A stretch of DNA of 64,000 bases from Symbiodinium kawagutii (GCA_009767595.1 VSDK01024135.1:110341-174340); one strand, 5' to 3'. Numbered from the stretch's first letter, positions 1-13,228 are shown. Numbers and translations are program-made. The notes: generated from the sequence alone by a model not told the origin.

Positions 1-19
1 TGCACCGTCATCGTCATCG

Positions 20-74
<55 letters not shown>

Positions 75-81
75 ATCATCG

Positions 82-112
<31 letters not shown>

Positions 113-186
113 ATCATCGTCATCATCATCATCATCATCATATCATCGTCATCATCATCATCATCATCATATCATCGTCATCATCG

Positions 187-218
<32 letters not shown>

Positions 219-282
219 GTCATCGTCATCGGCATCGTCATCGGCATCGTCATCGTCATCATCATCGTCATCATCATCATCA

Positions 283-334
<52 letters not shown>

Positions 335-353
335 TGCACCGTCATCGTCATCG

Positions 354-411
<58 letters not shown>

Positions 412-418
412 ATCATCG

Positions 419-449
<31 letters not shown>

Positions 450-494
450 ATCATCGTCATCATCATCATCATCATCATATCATCGTCATCATCG

Positions 495-526
<32 letters not shown>

Positions 527-614
527 GTCATCGTCATCGGCATCGTCATCGGCATCGTCATCGGCATCGTCATCGTCATCATCATCATCATCATCATCAT
601 CCTCATCCTCATCC

Positions 615-661
<47 letters not shown>

Positions 662-665
662 ATCG
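1..665. repeat. CAT/CGT microsatellite with a higher-order duplication
   Basis: The tract is almost pure trinucleotide repeat, mixing CAT and CGT units with occasional CGG or CCT variants and dinucleotide slips (ATATCATCG). It starts with TGCACCGTCATCG at 1 and the same phrase recurs at 335. The internal order of pure CAT runs, ATATCATC slips and CGT-rich blocks also recurs, so a unit of about 334 bp has been duplicated as a block. Open frames through it encode only His/Arg or Met/Thr runs and are not genes. Confidence 0.97.
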
Positions 666-904
666 TCGTTCGCTTATTTTTTCCTGGATCTGAAGCAAGC
701 CGTGAAATGTATCACACGCGGGCCTGGGTGAGTATTTCAAGTGTGCCACCCAGGAGGAAGTCAGCACAAAAAACAAAACACAACAATTCTGCTCGGATTT
801 TGGCAACCCAAAGTCCAAATGACCTCCTTGTATCTCTTTGTGATATCAGTAGCTGATATGTGACATGTGTGATAATGTGTGTTAGCTTTGGCGGACCAAC
901 CCAG

Positions 905-3900
905 GCCTCGACGACCGCGACGCGGCTTTCATGCAGCGGCTGCAGAACTTGGCCTCGGAGGCCTTGACGTGGCCTCACCTCGGCGATCGGCAGCGGCTGG
1001 TGTGGGCGGCCGCGGCCGAGTTGGACGCAGTGCCGTTGCAGGAGCGAAATCTGCATCGGTTGTGAGGTGGTGGGTTGAGGTGAAAGACAACTGCGGGAAG
1101 TTGTTTATTACTCGTTTGTATTTTTCTTCAGCATGCCCATTTCTTCGACTAAACTTCCAGGAACACAAGTAGGTTAAAAGGCGTTTCCCATGTTTCATTT
1201 TGACTGGACTGCTGACAGATCTTGACTGGACTGCTGACAGGAGCTGCCTCCATGGTTCTGGGAGCGGCGCAACCTCACGCGTCGACATCCAGGCAGTCAA
1301 AAGTCAAATATGTGTGAGCCGGTGTGTGAAACGATCACCCAAGGGGTTGTTTGCAAGTGTAGGTCATCCTGCCATAATTTGAGTTACATCGCAGCCTCCA
1401 GTCAAAGGTATAGACATTTGGTGGGGGAGGGGTGAGCGTGAACAGCTGCTGGATTGCATCTTCAATACGTACTGTTTCTCAGAAAACTCCGAACAAACCA
1501 TTGATAGTTCAAGTCCATGATGCTGACTTTGGCACGTTTCCGTCCCTTAAAGTCTCTTCCCTGAACTTTTGCAACCTCCCCTGCCGAGTCTGTGTTCGTC
1601 GGAGGCCTGGACCTGCTGAGTTTGGACGGCTCCCACGCGGTTTGCTGCTGGAACTCATCGGTTTCCTTCAAGGAAGTGAGGCGCTTCCTGCGAGTTGCCA
1701 GGTGGGTCTACAAGGCGGGGCTGAGGAGTGTGAGCGAAGGGATTTTCTTATAGAACGATTGGAGGGTGGACTTGAGGGAAAAAGAACAGTTATATAAACA
1801 GTTTGACATCATTCAACAAGGGCCAGTATTCAACATGAAGAATTGGGAATGGTATTCACAATTTAGGCAGATCTGGTTCTCTCCTTCATGTGGCTGTTTT
1901 TCAGACCTGGCTTGCAAGGCCGAGCAGTGTACGGTGGTCACGAGCAGCCGCAGATTACCCAAGAAGGTCGGAGACTGGCTGCGGGACTCCGACGCGGAGC
2001 ATCGCGTCATCACTGCTGATGTGATGAAGAGGCCAATGGGATGGGAATAGACCCTCTGAACACACTACCATGATAGTTTTTGATAAACTGATAACTTGTC
2101 CTCACAGCAATGGACGGTCTGAACACTCGCCCCTTTCCCTTCCGATCAGAGGTGTTGCTTGACTATTCAAGTGCATGCAAAATACTGTACAGCCTATGGA
2201 TGCCCACAGGGAAAAAAACATTGAAGACCATATCAGACTGATCAGACTTGTGTCACCAGTTTCACCATCTTGACCACAGAGACTTCAACCTCCCTTGCCC
2301 TTGTACCGCCGACATCGGATCGCCATGCTTTCAGGTCGGCTGACGCAAATCCTCTGCCAGCTGCTGATGACAATGGTGGTGAACACCTCTGCCATCTGCG
2401 AAGGACAATGGGGGCGAACAGCCGCTGCGGCAGTGTCAGCTCGACTGCCTGGAGGCATGCGCCAAGGGCGCTCGTGTCATCGAGATGGCGTGTGGCAGCG
2501 GGAAGACGCGGGTGATCAAAGAGTTGGTGTCCAACACATCCGGCAGAGTGACTTTGGCTTTGATTCAGTTTTCGACTTTGTCTGCGGTCCCAAAGTAGGC
2601 AGTTGATGTTCATCATGGGGGTTGTTGCAGTCTTGGAAGGTGGGTTTTGTGCATGGGCAACTGGCGATACCCATGATTTGAGTGCTTCAGAGAGCTTCCT
2701 TCGTCTAGCAGATTCGTCCGCAGTGGGGACTTGTAACATCGCCGGTAAGCCATGTGAACATTGGCATTCCCACACTGCATCGGAGACAAGAAGCATCAAA
2801 CTGAAATTCATGATGCTCTAGTGACTCTAGTGATCCTGGAGTACAACATCAAGTTGGACCATCCCCAATAGGTAACTGATCTTATCATTGAACATTGGGA
2901 ATATTCTGCATCAGTTGTAGGACTGTGACACACGTGCACCTTGGGCCCACAGTAGCCAAGTGTGATTACTCCGCTTCGTTGTGAGCATTTCACACTGCTG
3001 TGATTCCGAGGTCTTGATCACCGTACCGTTGCGTGCGCTATTGGATCAGTTTGCTCCAGACTTTCCTGGTTTCTGCAAAGTGGGAATGGGCCACAACAAG
3101 AAGATCAATCTCTATGCGAGAGGTTTTATAGCTGTAACGGATTCAGTCCACTTGCTGAAGACGGTGAAGTTTGATTCCATCTTTGTGGATGAGGGGCATC
3201 ATCCCTTGCCAGCCAATCTGCCTAAAACCACTGAGCTGTACCAATTTTCAGCCACTCACAAGGATGAGCCAGAATTTCGGTACACCCTGGGAAAGGCCAT
3301 TGAAGATGGTGTGCTGTGCGACTACGACATCACAGTTCCTGCTTTGACTGCTCACCATGCATACGTGTGCTTGGCGGATTTGTTGGTGAAACAGGCTGGT
3401 CGCTTCAGGCGGGTGCTAGCCTACTGCAACTCCGTCAACGAAGCCAAGCGCTTTCGGATGGTGTTGAAGGAGCTAGGGTTGGCGGCATGGCACATCAATG
3501 CAAAGACCCCCTTGAAGAGGCGGACAGCTGCAATCGAAGAGTTTGCCAGTGCCTTGCAGAAACCAGTTCACGTCCTCGTCACTGTGGAAGTCTTGGGAGA
3601 AGGGATCAACATTCCAAATGCCGACACGTGCATGTTCGTGGAGCCCCGAAACAGCTACAGAAGCATCATTCAAGCCATAGGGCGGGTGTTGCGGCATCAT
3701 CCCGCCAAGACGCTCGCACACATCGTGCTGCCAGCTGTGGCGATTCCGAGTTCGAAAGTTTCGTCGATGTCGCTGACTGAAGGACAGGGCAAGGTGAGCG
3801 AGGAAGAGGGGCAGCGAAATGCAGGAGAGATTCCGAACTCAAGATCTGTTTCAAAGTCACGTGCTGAAAGCAGAGGTGAGACTTTTGAGCAAGACAGGCA

Positions 3901-5608
3901 GCAAAATGTAAGGGAAAGTGTCGGTGTTAGACTTCCCTTGCGCAAAAGATCCCTTGAGACTCATGAGGAAATCCATCTTCAAAGCCCAGATGCCATGATT
4001 CAGGTGCGGGAACGTCAGCTGCAGGAGCGGAACTCAATGAGGACCAGTGCACGGACCGATTACAGCCGCGTCAATCCTACATCTGATTTCCAGGTTGAAG
4101 AGGTACGTGGCGGTTGCAGACCTAACAATGACGTGGTTGGTAAACTTGAGGCAGTCCGAAATTGCAGCGTGGTTCCCCTCACCATCACCAAGAACGGGTG
4201 GGCTCACACCCACGGTCAGCACTATAGAGATTCGCGTCGGAAACCAGAAGTTCTGGTGGCAGAATCGCATGAAATGCACGCAGATGAAAGTAAGTCTGGA
4301 GCTATTGGAGTGTCTCAGGGGCACTGGATGTCTTCTGTTGGAAGAGCAGGGTCAGACATTTCACCTGGAACCACTGCAGAATCTCCCACCATGGTTGATC
4401 AAGGTGTTGAGCCGCACTCCAAGCAACCTAAACCTTTGCAGGGTAAGGTTGGGAAGCAGATGGGGGGTCAACCAGCATTTGGAACCGTGGGATCTGAAGA
4501 AAAGATTGCTCTCAGTCAACATGTTGAACCGTTGTGTCCAGGTCCGTCTCAGCTTGTGCAATCGCAAGAGCCCTGTCATCAGCATCCAGCTCCAGCTTGG
4601 ACTTCTCCAAATCCGGTTGAGGAAGAGCAGCCATTGGACATCAGCAGAGGTGGCACCACCTCGAGGCCAAAACTCAGTGCCCAGTGGATGAAGGTACCCA
4701 GCGGATCGCTTGCATTCGATGAAGGTTTCGGAAGCCAGCTCGAACGCTTCTTGGCGACTTTGATGCAGGCCGACCACCGCCTAGTTGAAGGAAGTGCTAC
4801 GCACAGGATCCAAATCGTAGATTGCACTTTGGCCGACGGCGGTGCGACCATGATGGAAAGGTGGACGGCTGAGATCTATGGGCAGCTCTCCATGATTCTG
4901 TCCCGAGAGGATCCTTGGGAGGTTCGACTGAGGAATCTTGAGGTGTTTGTCAAGGAGAACGGCAAACTCCCAGACGCCAAAGCGCTCGATTATAGGGAAA
5001 GGACCTTGGGCTATTGGGTTCAAGACCAGGGTGTGGCCTTCCGTACGCGCCGAATGCCGTTGCACAGGTATCACCAACTCCGGGCATCCTCGCCTTTGAT
5101 TCGTCGACGTGCTGAAAGGTGGCAGGCTGGCGACATAGATGGGCGTTTCAGGGAGAAGTGCCGAAAACTCCGGGAACATTTAGAGCTGCACGGAAGTTTG
5201 CCAAAGCAGAGTGCGTCCTCTTCCGCTGCACTTGGAAGGTGGCTGGCCCAAATGGCCAGATCCTTTCGGGTATTGCGTCCGGATGAGAAGAAGATTCTGC
5301 AGGAGATGGGTCCCTTGGTCAAAACGGAGGTTGAGAAGTGGCAGAATCAGAAGGTTCGGATCAAGCGGCCTCGGTGGGAGCGTCACTTGGGAGAACTGTC
5401 TGAATTCGTCTCGGGGACGAACCGCATTCCGATAGCAGCCCCCAGGACAGGTGGGGAAGATGAAAGGCGCTGCTACAATTGGCTCCAGGCACAGCATCGG
5501 TACCTACGAGCTGGGATACTGCCCAGCGACCTGGTGCAGAAGCTCCGAGAAGCTCATCCTTTGATCGCAGAATATCTCAATGGCGCTGGTTCAAAATCAA
5601 GCCGCTGA
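905..5608 (+). CDS. DEAH-type SF2 helicase with HA repeats, copy 1 (5' incomplete, frame broken in exon E)
   Basis: Predicted ATP-dependent nucleic-acid helicase. Exons by comparison with the two paralogs: A 905-1041, B 1241-1292, C 1605-1714, D 1919-2031, E 2335-2547, F 3011-5608. Exon E carries Walker A (MACGSGKTRVIKEL). Exon F carries motif Ia (TVPLRALLDQF), motif II as DEGH (3188-3199) rather than DEAH, motif III SAT, and motifs V/VI (GEGINIPNADT, QAIGRVLRH). A long variable Ser/Gln/Glu-rich linker follows. At the end are three helicase-associated-like repeats of the W..RL..L..F....LP type, starting near DPWEVRLRNLEVF. Exon A starts mid-codon, so an upstream exon is missing. Exon E holds a 35-bp tandem duplication (unit 2369-2403) that shifts the frame before Walker A, and the Walker frame upstream has stops. 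Likely a decaying copy, or one making a shorter protein, although exon F stays open. Introns use GC and probably GA donors as well as GT. Confidence 0.8.
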
Positions 5609-8334
5609 GCTCTCTAGCTTTCGTCGGTTGCGCAGGGTTCGAAGGGTTCGTGAGACAGTGTTGGCCATGATCGTTTGTTGCCGGACATGCGCTTTGTAGC
5701 GCGACTTTATCAAACGATGCGCAATCAAAGGCTACTGGGTGATGGTGTTCATTGTTGTGGGGGATGTGATCGGGAGAGGTGCGGTTGCTTTTCCGTGGCC
5801 GATAATTGGACGAAGCTTAGTGGCGATCACCTCAAAATCACTGGGATCAAACGGGCTATTCATCAATTTGCCGGCCAGGATCGCGATGAACCGAACCATT
5901 CTGAATAATTAATGAATGATAATCCCCCTGCAATCCCCCTGATGTTTGCTTTCTATTCACATGTCGGATCTCATTTGCATGGGCCAAAACCATTCAAGAA
6001 ATTAGTAGTTCACATCCAGAAAAAGGTATATGCCTAGTTTGGTCACTTGTGGGATTTGAGCTGCCAAGGGTGGAGGGTGGCCCTTAGCTCACAACTGTAT
6101 TCATCAACCATTGAAGCATGAATGACGATATTTTTCATACCACCCGATCCAAATCTCCGCCAGCCTCCCTCTTCACCTTCCTTTGGGGATGGCACCAGAT
6201 GGCGCCATTTGATGTGAGAGCCGTAAATGTTACGAGTTGACCTATTTTGACACCAAGCTTAAATTCACCTTCATTGGCCAGGCATTGATGAACCATCAGC
6301 CAACAATAATCCACATCATTAAGCAGACTGATATGCTAGGGAGAACCATCGGATTGCCATCGAAACATTATGAACCACCATTGTCAACAACTGTGACCAT
6401 TAGAATTTGGTAGTTCTCAACCACTTTGGTCACGATTTGAGATGCAACCATCTCCCACTTCCCAAGTCTTGACTTTCTAACTTCCAACCATCCCAACACA
6501 GCGTGAATTGTTTACGACTTTTTCCAAGTTACTTGTAACTCAAACATTGCCCACAGTGTGCCGGTGCGAGGTGAACCTGTAGACACTGTGGACAATCACA
6601 TGCTCAACACGTCTCTCAGTGCCCCTTGCTTCCAAGGCCTCCTGCTGACAGGCAGAGCCAAAGGCTGCGGCCTCAGTGCAGCTGCTGAGCGCAGAGTTTT
6701 CCCGCCAAAAAATTGTCGGAGTAATCTATAGGGTTTCCATGCGGGTGCGCGCACACAGAACACACAGACATTCATTTCTTATAACACTGGAGCTGTGGTC
6801 GCAAATGATCAGTATCACCAGGGTTGGCTGAGGATACTTGTGGAGTCACACACTTACGCCACCATGTTTGCAGGAGATCGGTATGGACCCCCGAGTTTGC
6901 TGCAGCTATGATCATGAGGCTATGAGCTAAGAGATGACATGGGAAATTAGCTCAGGGTGAATCTCCCAATTGTGATGCCTTGTCATAGCTCCATGATTTG
7001 TCCTCGGACTGTTTTTGTTGGAACTTTTGAGGCAAACATTGGTGCCTTTCTATTTATGCAGTTTTGAGGAAGCCTTTTGATGTGTTCACGGAGCCAGTCC
7101 CCCGACATTGAACATAATATAGGGATATGGTTTTGAGCGGTTTGCGTGGGCAATGGCTCTGCAATTTCCAGTTGGTATTGATCTCTGAAACCGCTGGGCT
7201 AGTTGCTGACTGGACATGTCAATGGATTCCTTGGACTTGGTTTCCGACTGCTCTGCTTGTCCACGTGGGTTTGGATTGTCATGTAGCCATTCTTCAGGAA
7301 GCTCTAGCAGTGTGACTGCGGAAGGCATGCAAATTATGAAACATCATGCAATGTTGCCTTTTCAACGGCTGCAGCAAAATCGTCATCCTTGATTTTCGAT
7401 TGGGGTAAGACTCTCAGTGCATAACAGCCAATGCTGCCATCTCCAGTCGGGGCCCACCCTCCGCCACCTGGTTATCGTTAATTAGATATGATATGAATGT
7501 ACTCACGCTTGTTGGGCACAATGATTGGTCAGCCAGGCTTGGCCTGTTGGTGAGTGATCGGATTTTTGCTTGAAGGATCTTGGCTCAGAGCTGTTTGTCA
7601 CAGCGCTGCTTCGAGAGGAATTTGCAGGTGCGCCGATGCGCCCAGACGCCCCGCACTGCAGATGAGGAGCAGAGGACGAAGTCCACTGCGATTCGCTGCC
7701 GTCGCTGGGCTGTTTCATGTTGCCGTGCTGCTGACGGCAAGGGCAGTATCCTTTGCTCATTTTGGGAGCGTGGCTGGAAGGACAAGTTGGTGAGGGAGGG
7801 ATTTGGGGTGGTGCAGCCATGTTGAACTCAAGGCTCCATGCAAACATTTGAGAGGAAAGCTCTTTTCCATCAAATGGCTTCCAGTGTTTGACTTGTTTCA
7901 ATTGTTGTTTTGTTAATTTTGTTCAACATTTTTGAGCCAATGACCTTTCAGATTAAGACCCTGCTTCTTGCTCGGCGGAATGCTTTTGAACGCCAGGACG
8001 CCGACCGGGAGAGCTGTGCGGGACGCCGCGGCTGGCACTCAGGCTGCAAAAGATTGAATAGGATAGTTAGTGTGCATCTTGTTCCCTAACCTGCGGCAAG
8101 AAACAGAATCCCAATCTTGCTAGCAGAATTTTTTTCCCGGAGCTACACAATCATGTCATAATCAGCACAAGCAGTGATTTTTGCATCATCTTTCAGCGAA
8201 CTGCGAAGGATTTTACATGTGGGCATGGGTCAGTGTGCCGCGCCGGAAGTCACTTGCAAAAAGTCACAGCTGATGTGGGTAACATTTGGCGAGCCATCTG
8301 TGGCCACGGTCGGCTTGGCATCGCACAAACCCAG
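5609..8334. other. Intergenic stretch between helicase copies 1 and 2
   Basis: No convincing gene on either strand; open frames here are short and lack recognisable composition. The first exon or exons of helicase copy 2 should lie in this interval, because its exon A (8335) begins in mid-codon. I could not identify them by similarity, since the matching part of copy 1 lies at or beyond the window start. No spliced-leader relic, tRNA or promoter element was recognised. Confidence 0.5.
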
Positions 8335-11300
8335 GCCTTGATGACCGCGACGCGGCCTTTATGCAGCGACTGCGGAACTTGGCCACGGAAGCATTGACGT
8401 GGCAACACCTCGGCGATCGGCAGCGGCTGGTGTGGGCGGTTGCGGCCGAGTTGGACGCAGTGCCGTTGCAGGAGCGAAATCTGATTTGGTTACTTGAGGC
8501 ATGCTTGAGGCATAACAATTGCAAGGTGATTGTGTATGGTTATGATGGTTCTGTGGGTTCTATTTGTTCAAGCTGGTAGTGCGGGTCTGGTATGATTCTA
8601 GCCCAAGTGGTGGGACCATGGTTTGAGCCCCACGGTGCCTGCTGTTGCTGTGGCCGCGCCCGTTCACAGGAGTTGCCTCCATGGTTCTGGGAGCGCCGAA
8701 ACCTCACGCGTCGACTTCCAGGCAATCAATTCACTTATGGGTGGGCTGGAGGATCAAGGTGTTGAACAGACACCGAGGTGTAGATCATCTTGCAAGGATT
8801 TGGATGACATCACAGCCTCCAGTCAGGTGTACAGCAATTGTGCGAGATGAATGGTGAGCTTGAACACCTTCCTGTTGAGAGATGAGAATAACATCCACTT
8901 ATATGCAGATAGAACTCGCAACACATCACCGATAGTTCGAGACCATGGTCCTGCTCTCTTGGGTTTGTTTCTGTCCCTTAAAGCCTCTTGGGCGAAGTTG
9001 AGAATCTCTTCCCGAAACCGTTGGGAACCTCCCCTGCCGAGTATTCGTCTCAGGCCCCGACCTGCTGAGTTTGGATGGTTCCCGTGCTGTTCGCTGCTGG
9101 AACTCCTCGGTTTCCTTCAACGAAGTGAGGCGCTTCCTGCGAATCGCCAGGTGGGTCTACAAGGCCGGACAAGTCATGACTTCGAGGAGTGATTCTAGCC
9201 GAGTCTTGTTGTCAAGGTGCAGGACTCTATGACATGGATGGGCCGTGAGAGAGTATAAACGGCATGAGTCCTGAGTCATAAGGCCAAACTTGAAGCGAAT
9301 TGGATCGGTATCCGACCTGTTAGTGGGACAGGCCAAATGTCCCAACACTTGGACCTGAAACAAATTAAAAAGCATAAAAAGCGCTCGAAGAAGCTTGTAA
9401 TGTGAATCATCACGTTTTGCAAGGCTGAGAAGTGCACGGTGGTGACCAGCAGCCACAGATTGCCAAAGAATATCCAAGCCTGGTTGCGGAACTCCGGCGC
9501 TGAGCATAGCGTCATCACTCGCGGTGTCATGAAGAGGTGGGGGAAAGAGGGTTGAAAACATTTGGAAACAAAGTGGGCTCTGCGATGTGTGTGTTTCGGG
9601 CGTGGTTTTCACTTGTAAAATCATTTTTCTTGAGCGGCTCAGAGCGTAAAATTGATGGTCACGCTTAGAAGCATGATGTATTCTTGAGCGAGACTGAGCA
9701 TACTCAGGATACAACTAATGCATGCAAACAACATCCAAACTTTCCAGCATTCCGCAGCAGCTTAAGAGCTGATAGGCCCAAACTCACGAGTTCTTGATTG
9801 TCTCTTGTGATTTCCTTCCCGTCGGTGGCTTTGCTTTCAGGTTGGCTGTTGCAGATCTTTTCCAAGCTGCTGACGAAGATGGTGGCGAACAGCCGCTACT
9901 GTCTGGAGGCATGCGCCAAAGGTGCTCGGGTCATCGAGATGGCGTGCGGCAGCGGGAAGACGCGGGTGATCAAAGAGTTGGTGTCCAACACATCCGGCAG
10001 GGTTGCTTGTTTTTTTTTTTTCAGTGCTTCGAAGTGTGAGCGTTGTGCATGTTGTGATCAACCGGACTAGTTTTGCGCATGCCCCTTGAAGATCTTGAAG
10101 CAGTTTGGTCATTGCTCCAAAGCAGTCCTTTTTAAGATCCATCCTTACTTCTTTGGATAAATCTGCCCTAAGTTACGGTGCATTGGTTTCTTGAATTCTC
10201 CTGTCTCTTATCTCCCACACCAATCCTTTTGTTCCCATCTTACTTGTTTCCCAGAGTTGGCTTGAGCCTGTTTCAACTGCACTGCATTGGTTTTTCATTC
10301 TCAGCCTCTCAAAGTTTACGTTCGGGAATCATTCATTTGCTTCATTGTTTCATTGATTGAGTTTGAGCCGATGCCGTATCCTCCAAAGTTGCGTCTGCCC
10401 TCAACGTCACTGGTCTCTTTGCTGACGTCTTTTTCTTTGTGTCTCTCATTCTGTGTTAATGAATGCCGTTTCCATCCGCCTTCCCTTCCGATCTTGTTTA
10501 CAGATTCCTTTTATTCATTTCTTTAGCAGTGTTGGAGCCATGATTGGAATGTCTTCTCATTTGCCTCTCAGGTTTTCCATTTTCCTCCTACTTGCGTCTC
10601 AGTGGTTTTTAGGCAATGAAAAAAATCCACTTCGCTTATCCCTGGGTCGTATGCTTCATTTGTCCACCTCTTACCTTGTCTTACTAGGTCTTGACGTTTC
10701 ATGTTTGAGCTTTGCACCGTGAAGACTTGGTACCGCTTGTGCGGAAGAAAGCGAGCACTCAAGACACATTTTGGGACACAGTAACACATTATCACAGTGA
10801 TAAGAATTGTTTTGGGACACATGTGCGCCACCTCCAGGTTCTGCTCACAGTGCCTTTGCGTGCGCTTTTGGACCAGTTCGCTCCCAATTTTGCGGGTTTT
10901 TGCAAAGTGGGCATGGGCCACAACAAGAGGATCAGGTTTGATGCAACGGGCTTCATAGCGGTGACGGATTCCGTTCACTTACTGAAGAAATTGAAGTTTG
11001 AGTCGATTTTTGTGGATGAGGCGCACCATCCCTTGCCATCCAAATTGCCCCAATCCACCGAGCTGTATCGGTTTTCTGCCACTCAGAAGGATGAGCCAGA
11101 TTTCAAGTACTCCATGGGGCAGGCCATTGAGGATGGTGTGCTCTGCGACTACGACATCACAGTGCCTGCTTTGACTGCTCACCATGCATACGTGTGCTTA
11201 GCAGATTTGTTGATTAAGCAAACTGGTCGCTTCAGGCGGGTGCTCGCTTATTGCAACACCGTCTCCGAAGCCAAGCGTTTTCGAAAGGTGTTGACAAAGC

Positions 11301-13228
11301 TGGGCTTAGCAGCATGGCACATCAACTCTAGGACGCCATGGAAGAAACGGACAGCTGTGATCGAAGAGTTTGCCGGTGCCTTGCAGAAACCTGTTCATGT
11401 CCTCGTCACCGTGGAAGTGTTGGGAGAAGGGATCAACATTCCGAACGCAGACACGTGCATGTTCGTAGAGCCGAGAAATAGCTATCGAAGCATCGTTCAA
11501 GCAATAGGGCGGGTGCTGCGCCATCATCCTGCAAAGACACTCGCGCACATAGTGCTGCCTGCTGTGGCGATTCCGAACCGGAAAAGTGCTTCAGAGTCAT
11601 GTGCTGAAGTAGGGGAAACGATGGAGGAGGAAGAGGGGAAGGGGCGGCAAGATGCAGGAGAGATTCCGAAATCAAGATCAGTTCCAAAGTCAAGTCGCAC
11701 GATTCAGGTGCAGGGGCTCCAGCAGAAGCAAGACGAAATGAGGAACGCCGTGCTTGATGTACAGGTTGTACATGGACACACCACACTCCAAAGGAATGAG
11801 CCACCTATGGGAACAAGCCTAGCCGTTCCGCAGGCCAGTAGCAAGAGCGGGTGGACTCACACCGACGGTCGTCACTATAGGGATTCGAGCAGGAAGCCAG
11901 AAATTCTGGGAGCAAGAATGCAGAAAGGCCTCAACTACCATTTCGGAGCAGTCGGAACCGAGATTGAACCTACAGCCCGCCCATCAGCTCCCGTAGTTGG
12001 TCGAGGTAGCGAACCGCGCCCCAACCAACTCAATCTTCGTTTTCAGCAGAAGCTTCCGACCCTAATTCAAAGAGGAACTGAAATCCCAGGATGTGAAGAA
12101 GAGCTTCCTTACAGTCAGGGCTTGGAAACACTCGATCCAAGTTCTTGTGAGCCTGTCCAACGAGAGCGCCTTGCTCCTCAGCATCCGTTTCCATCTTGGA
12201 GCCCTTCAAGCGAGACGGAGGAGCATCGGCCATCGGACATCATCAGCAGAGGTGGCACCACCTTGTGGCCGAAGTTCCGGAGATCTCTCAAAATGAAGGT
12301 CCCCAGTGGATCGCCTGCCTTCGATCAAGGCTTCCCAAGCCAGCTCGAGCGCTTCTTGGCCACTTTGATGCAGGCGGATCATCGCCTAGTTAGAGCATCT
12401 GCTGACCACAGAATTCAGATTGCAGACTGCACTTTTGCTGATCATGGTGGAGCCACGATGGAAGAGTGGACAGCTGAGATTTATGGGAGGCTCTCCGTGA
12501 TTCTGTCTCAGGAGGATCCTTGGGAGGTTCGGCTGAGGAACCTTGAGGTGTTTGTCCGCAAACATGGCAGGCTCCCACGCAAGGCAGCGGATGATAGTCA
12601 CGAAAACACCTTGGGCACGTGGCTGGGAAACCAACAAATCACTTTCAGACAGCGCCGAATGCCACAGCACAGATTTCGCCAATTGCTGGCAGCTTCACCT
12701 TTGATCCATCGGCGTGCTGCAGGGTGGCAGACCGGTGATGCTGATGGGCATTTTGAGGAGAGATGCCAGGAGCTCCGGGAGCATATGCAGCTTCACCGAA
12801 GTTTGCCCACCCACAGTGGGTCCGCTTCCACCCAACTTGCCTGGTGGATGAACAACTTGCAGGCAAGCTTTGGGATTCTCCCCCCTTACAAAAAGAAGCT
12901 GCTGCAGGAGGTGCATCCCTTGATCAAAGCTGAGGTTGAGAAGTGGCAGACTACCACTCCTCCTCAAATGAAGCTTCCTCAGTGGAAGAGTCGGCTGGAT
13001 GAGCTGTCCAAGTTCGTATATGCACTAGACAGGCTGCCCAAAAGTGTGTCAGACGTGTGTACAGAACAGCGGCTTTATCAGTGGTTGTGGCGGCGGTGCC
13101 GGGACATCCTAGCTGGAAGGCTGAGCCTCGATATGCAGCAGCAGCTTCGAGACGCACATCCTCTGATTGCTACATATCTTGATGCAGCCTATCGCAGACA
13201 AAGATCACGCGGCTCCGGGACAGCGTGA
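8335..13228 (+). CDS. DEAH-type SF2 helicase with HA repeats, copy 2 (5' incomplete, frame broken in exon E)
   Basis: Second tandem paralog with the same six-exon plan: A 8335-8471, B 8670-8721, C 9054-9163, D 9424-9536, E 9841-10001, F 10838-13228. Exons A-D are the same length as in copy 1 (137, 52, 110, 113 nt). Walker A (MACGSGKTRVIKEL) is in exon E. Exon F has motif II DEAH, SAT, the QAIGRVLRH motif VI, a variable linker and three helicase-associated-like repeats. Exon E is 17 bp shorter than the ancestral form (161 against 178 nt), so the frame entering from exon D (acidic DEDGGEQPL) no longer reads into Walker A. Exon F is open throughout, so the lesion is recent or is bypassed, for example by another start or splice site. 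Donors after exons B and C are GC, and the one after D is GT. Closest to copy 1 in sequence. Confidence 0.8.

Noticed and set aside
334-693. Poly-His/Arg open frame and its minus-strand Met/Thr counterpart
   Set aside because: Translation of the CAT/CGT microsatellite only.
2242-2811. Minus-strand 189-codon frame
   Set aside because: Complement of helicase exon E and its flanks; it crosses the exon boundaries and has no domain.
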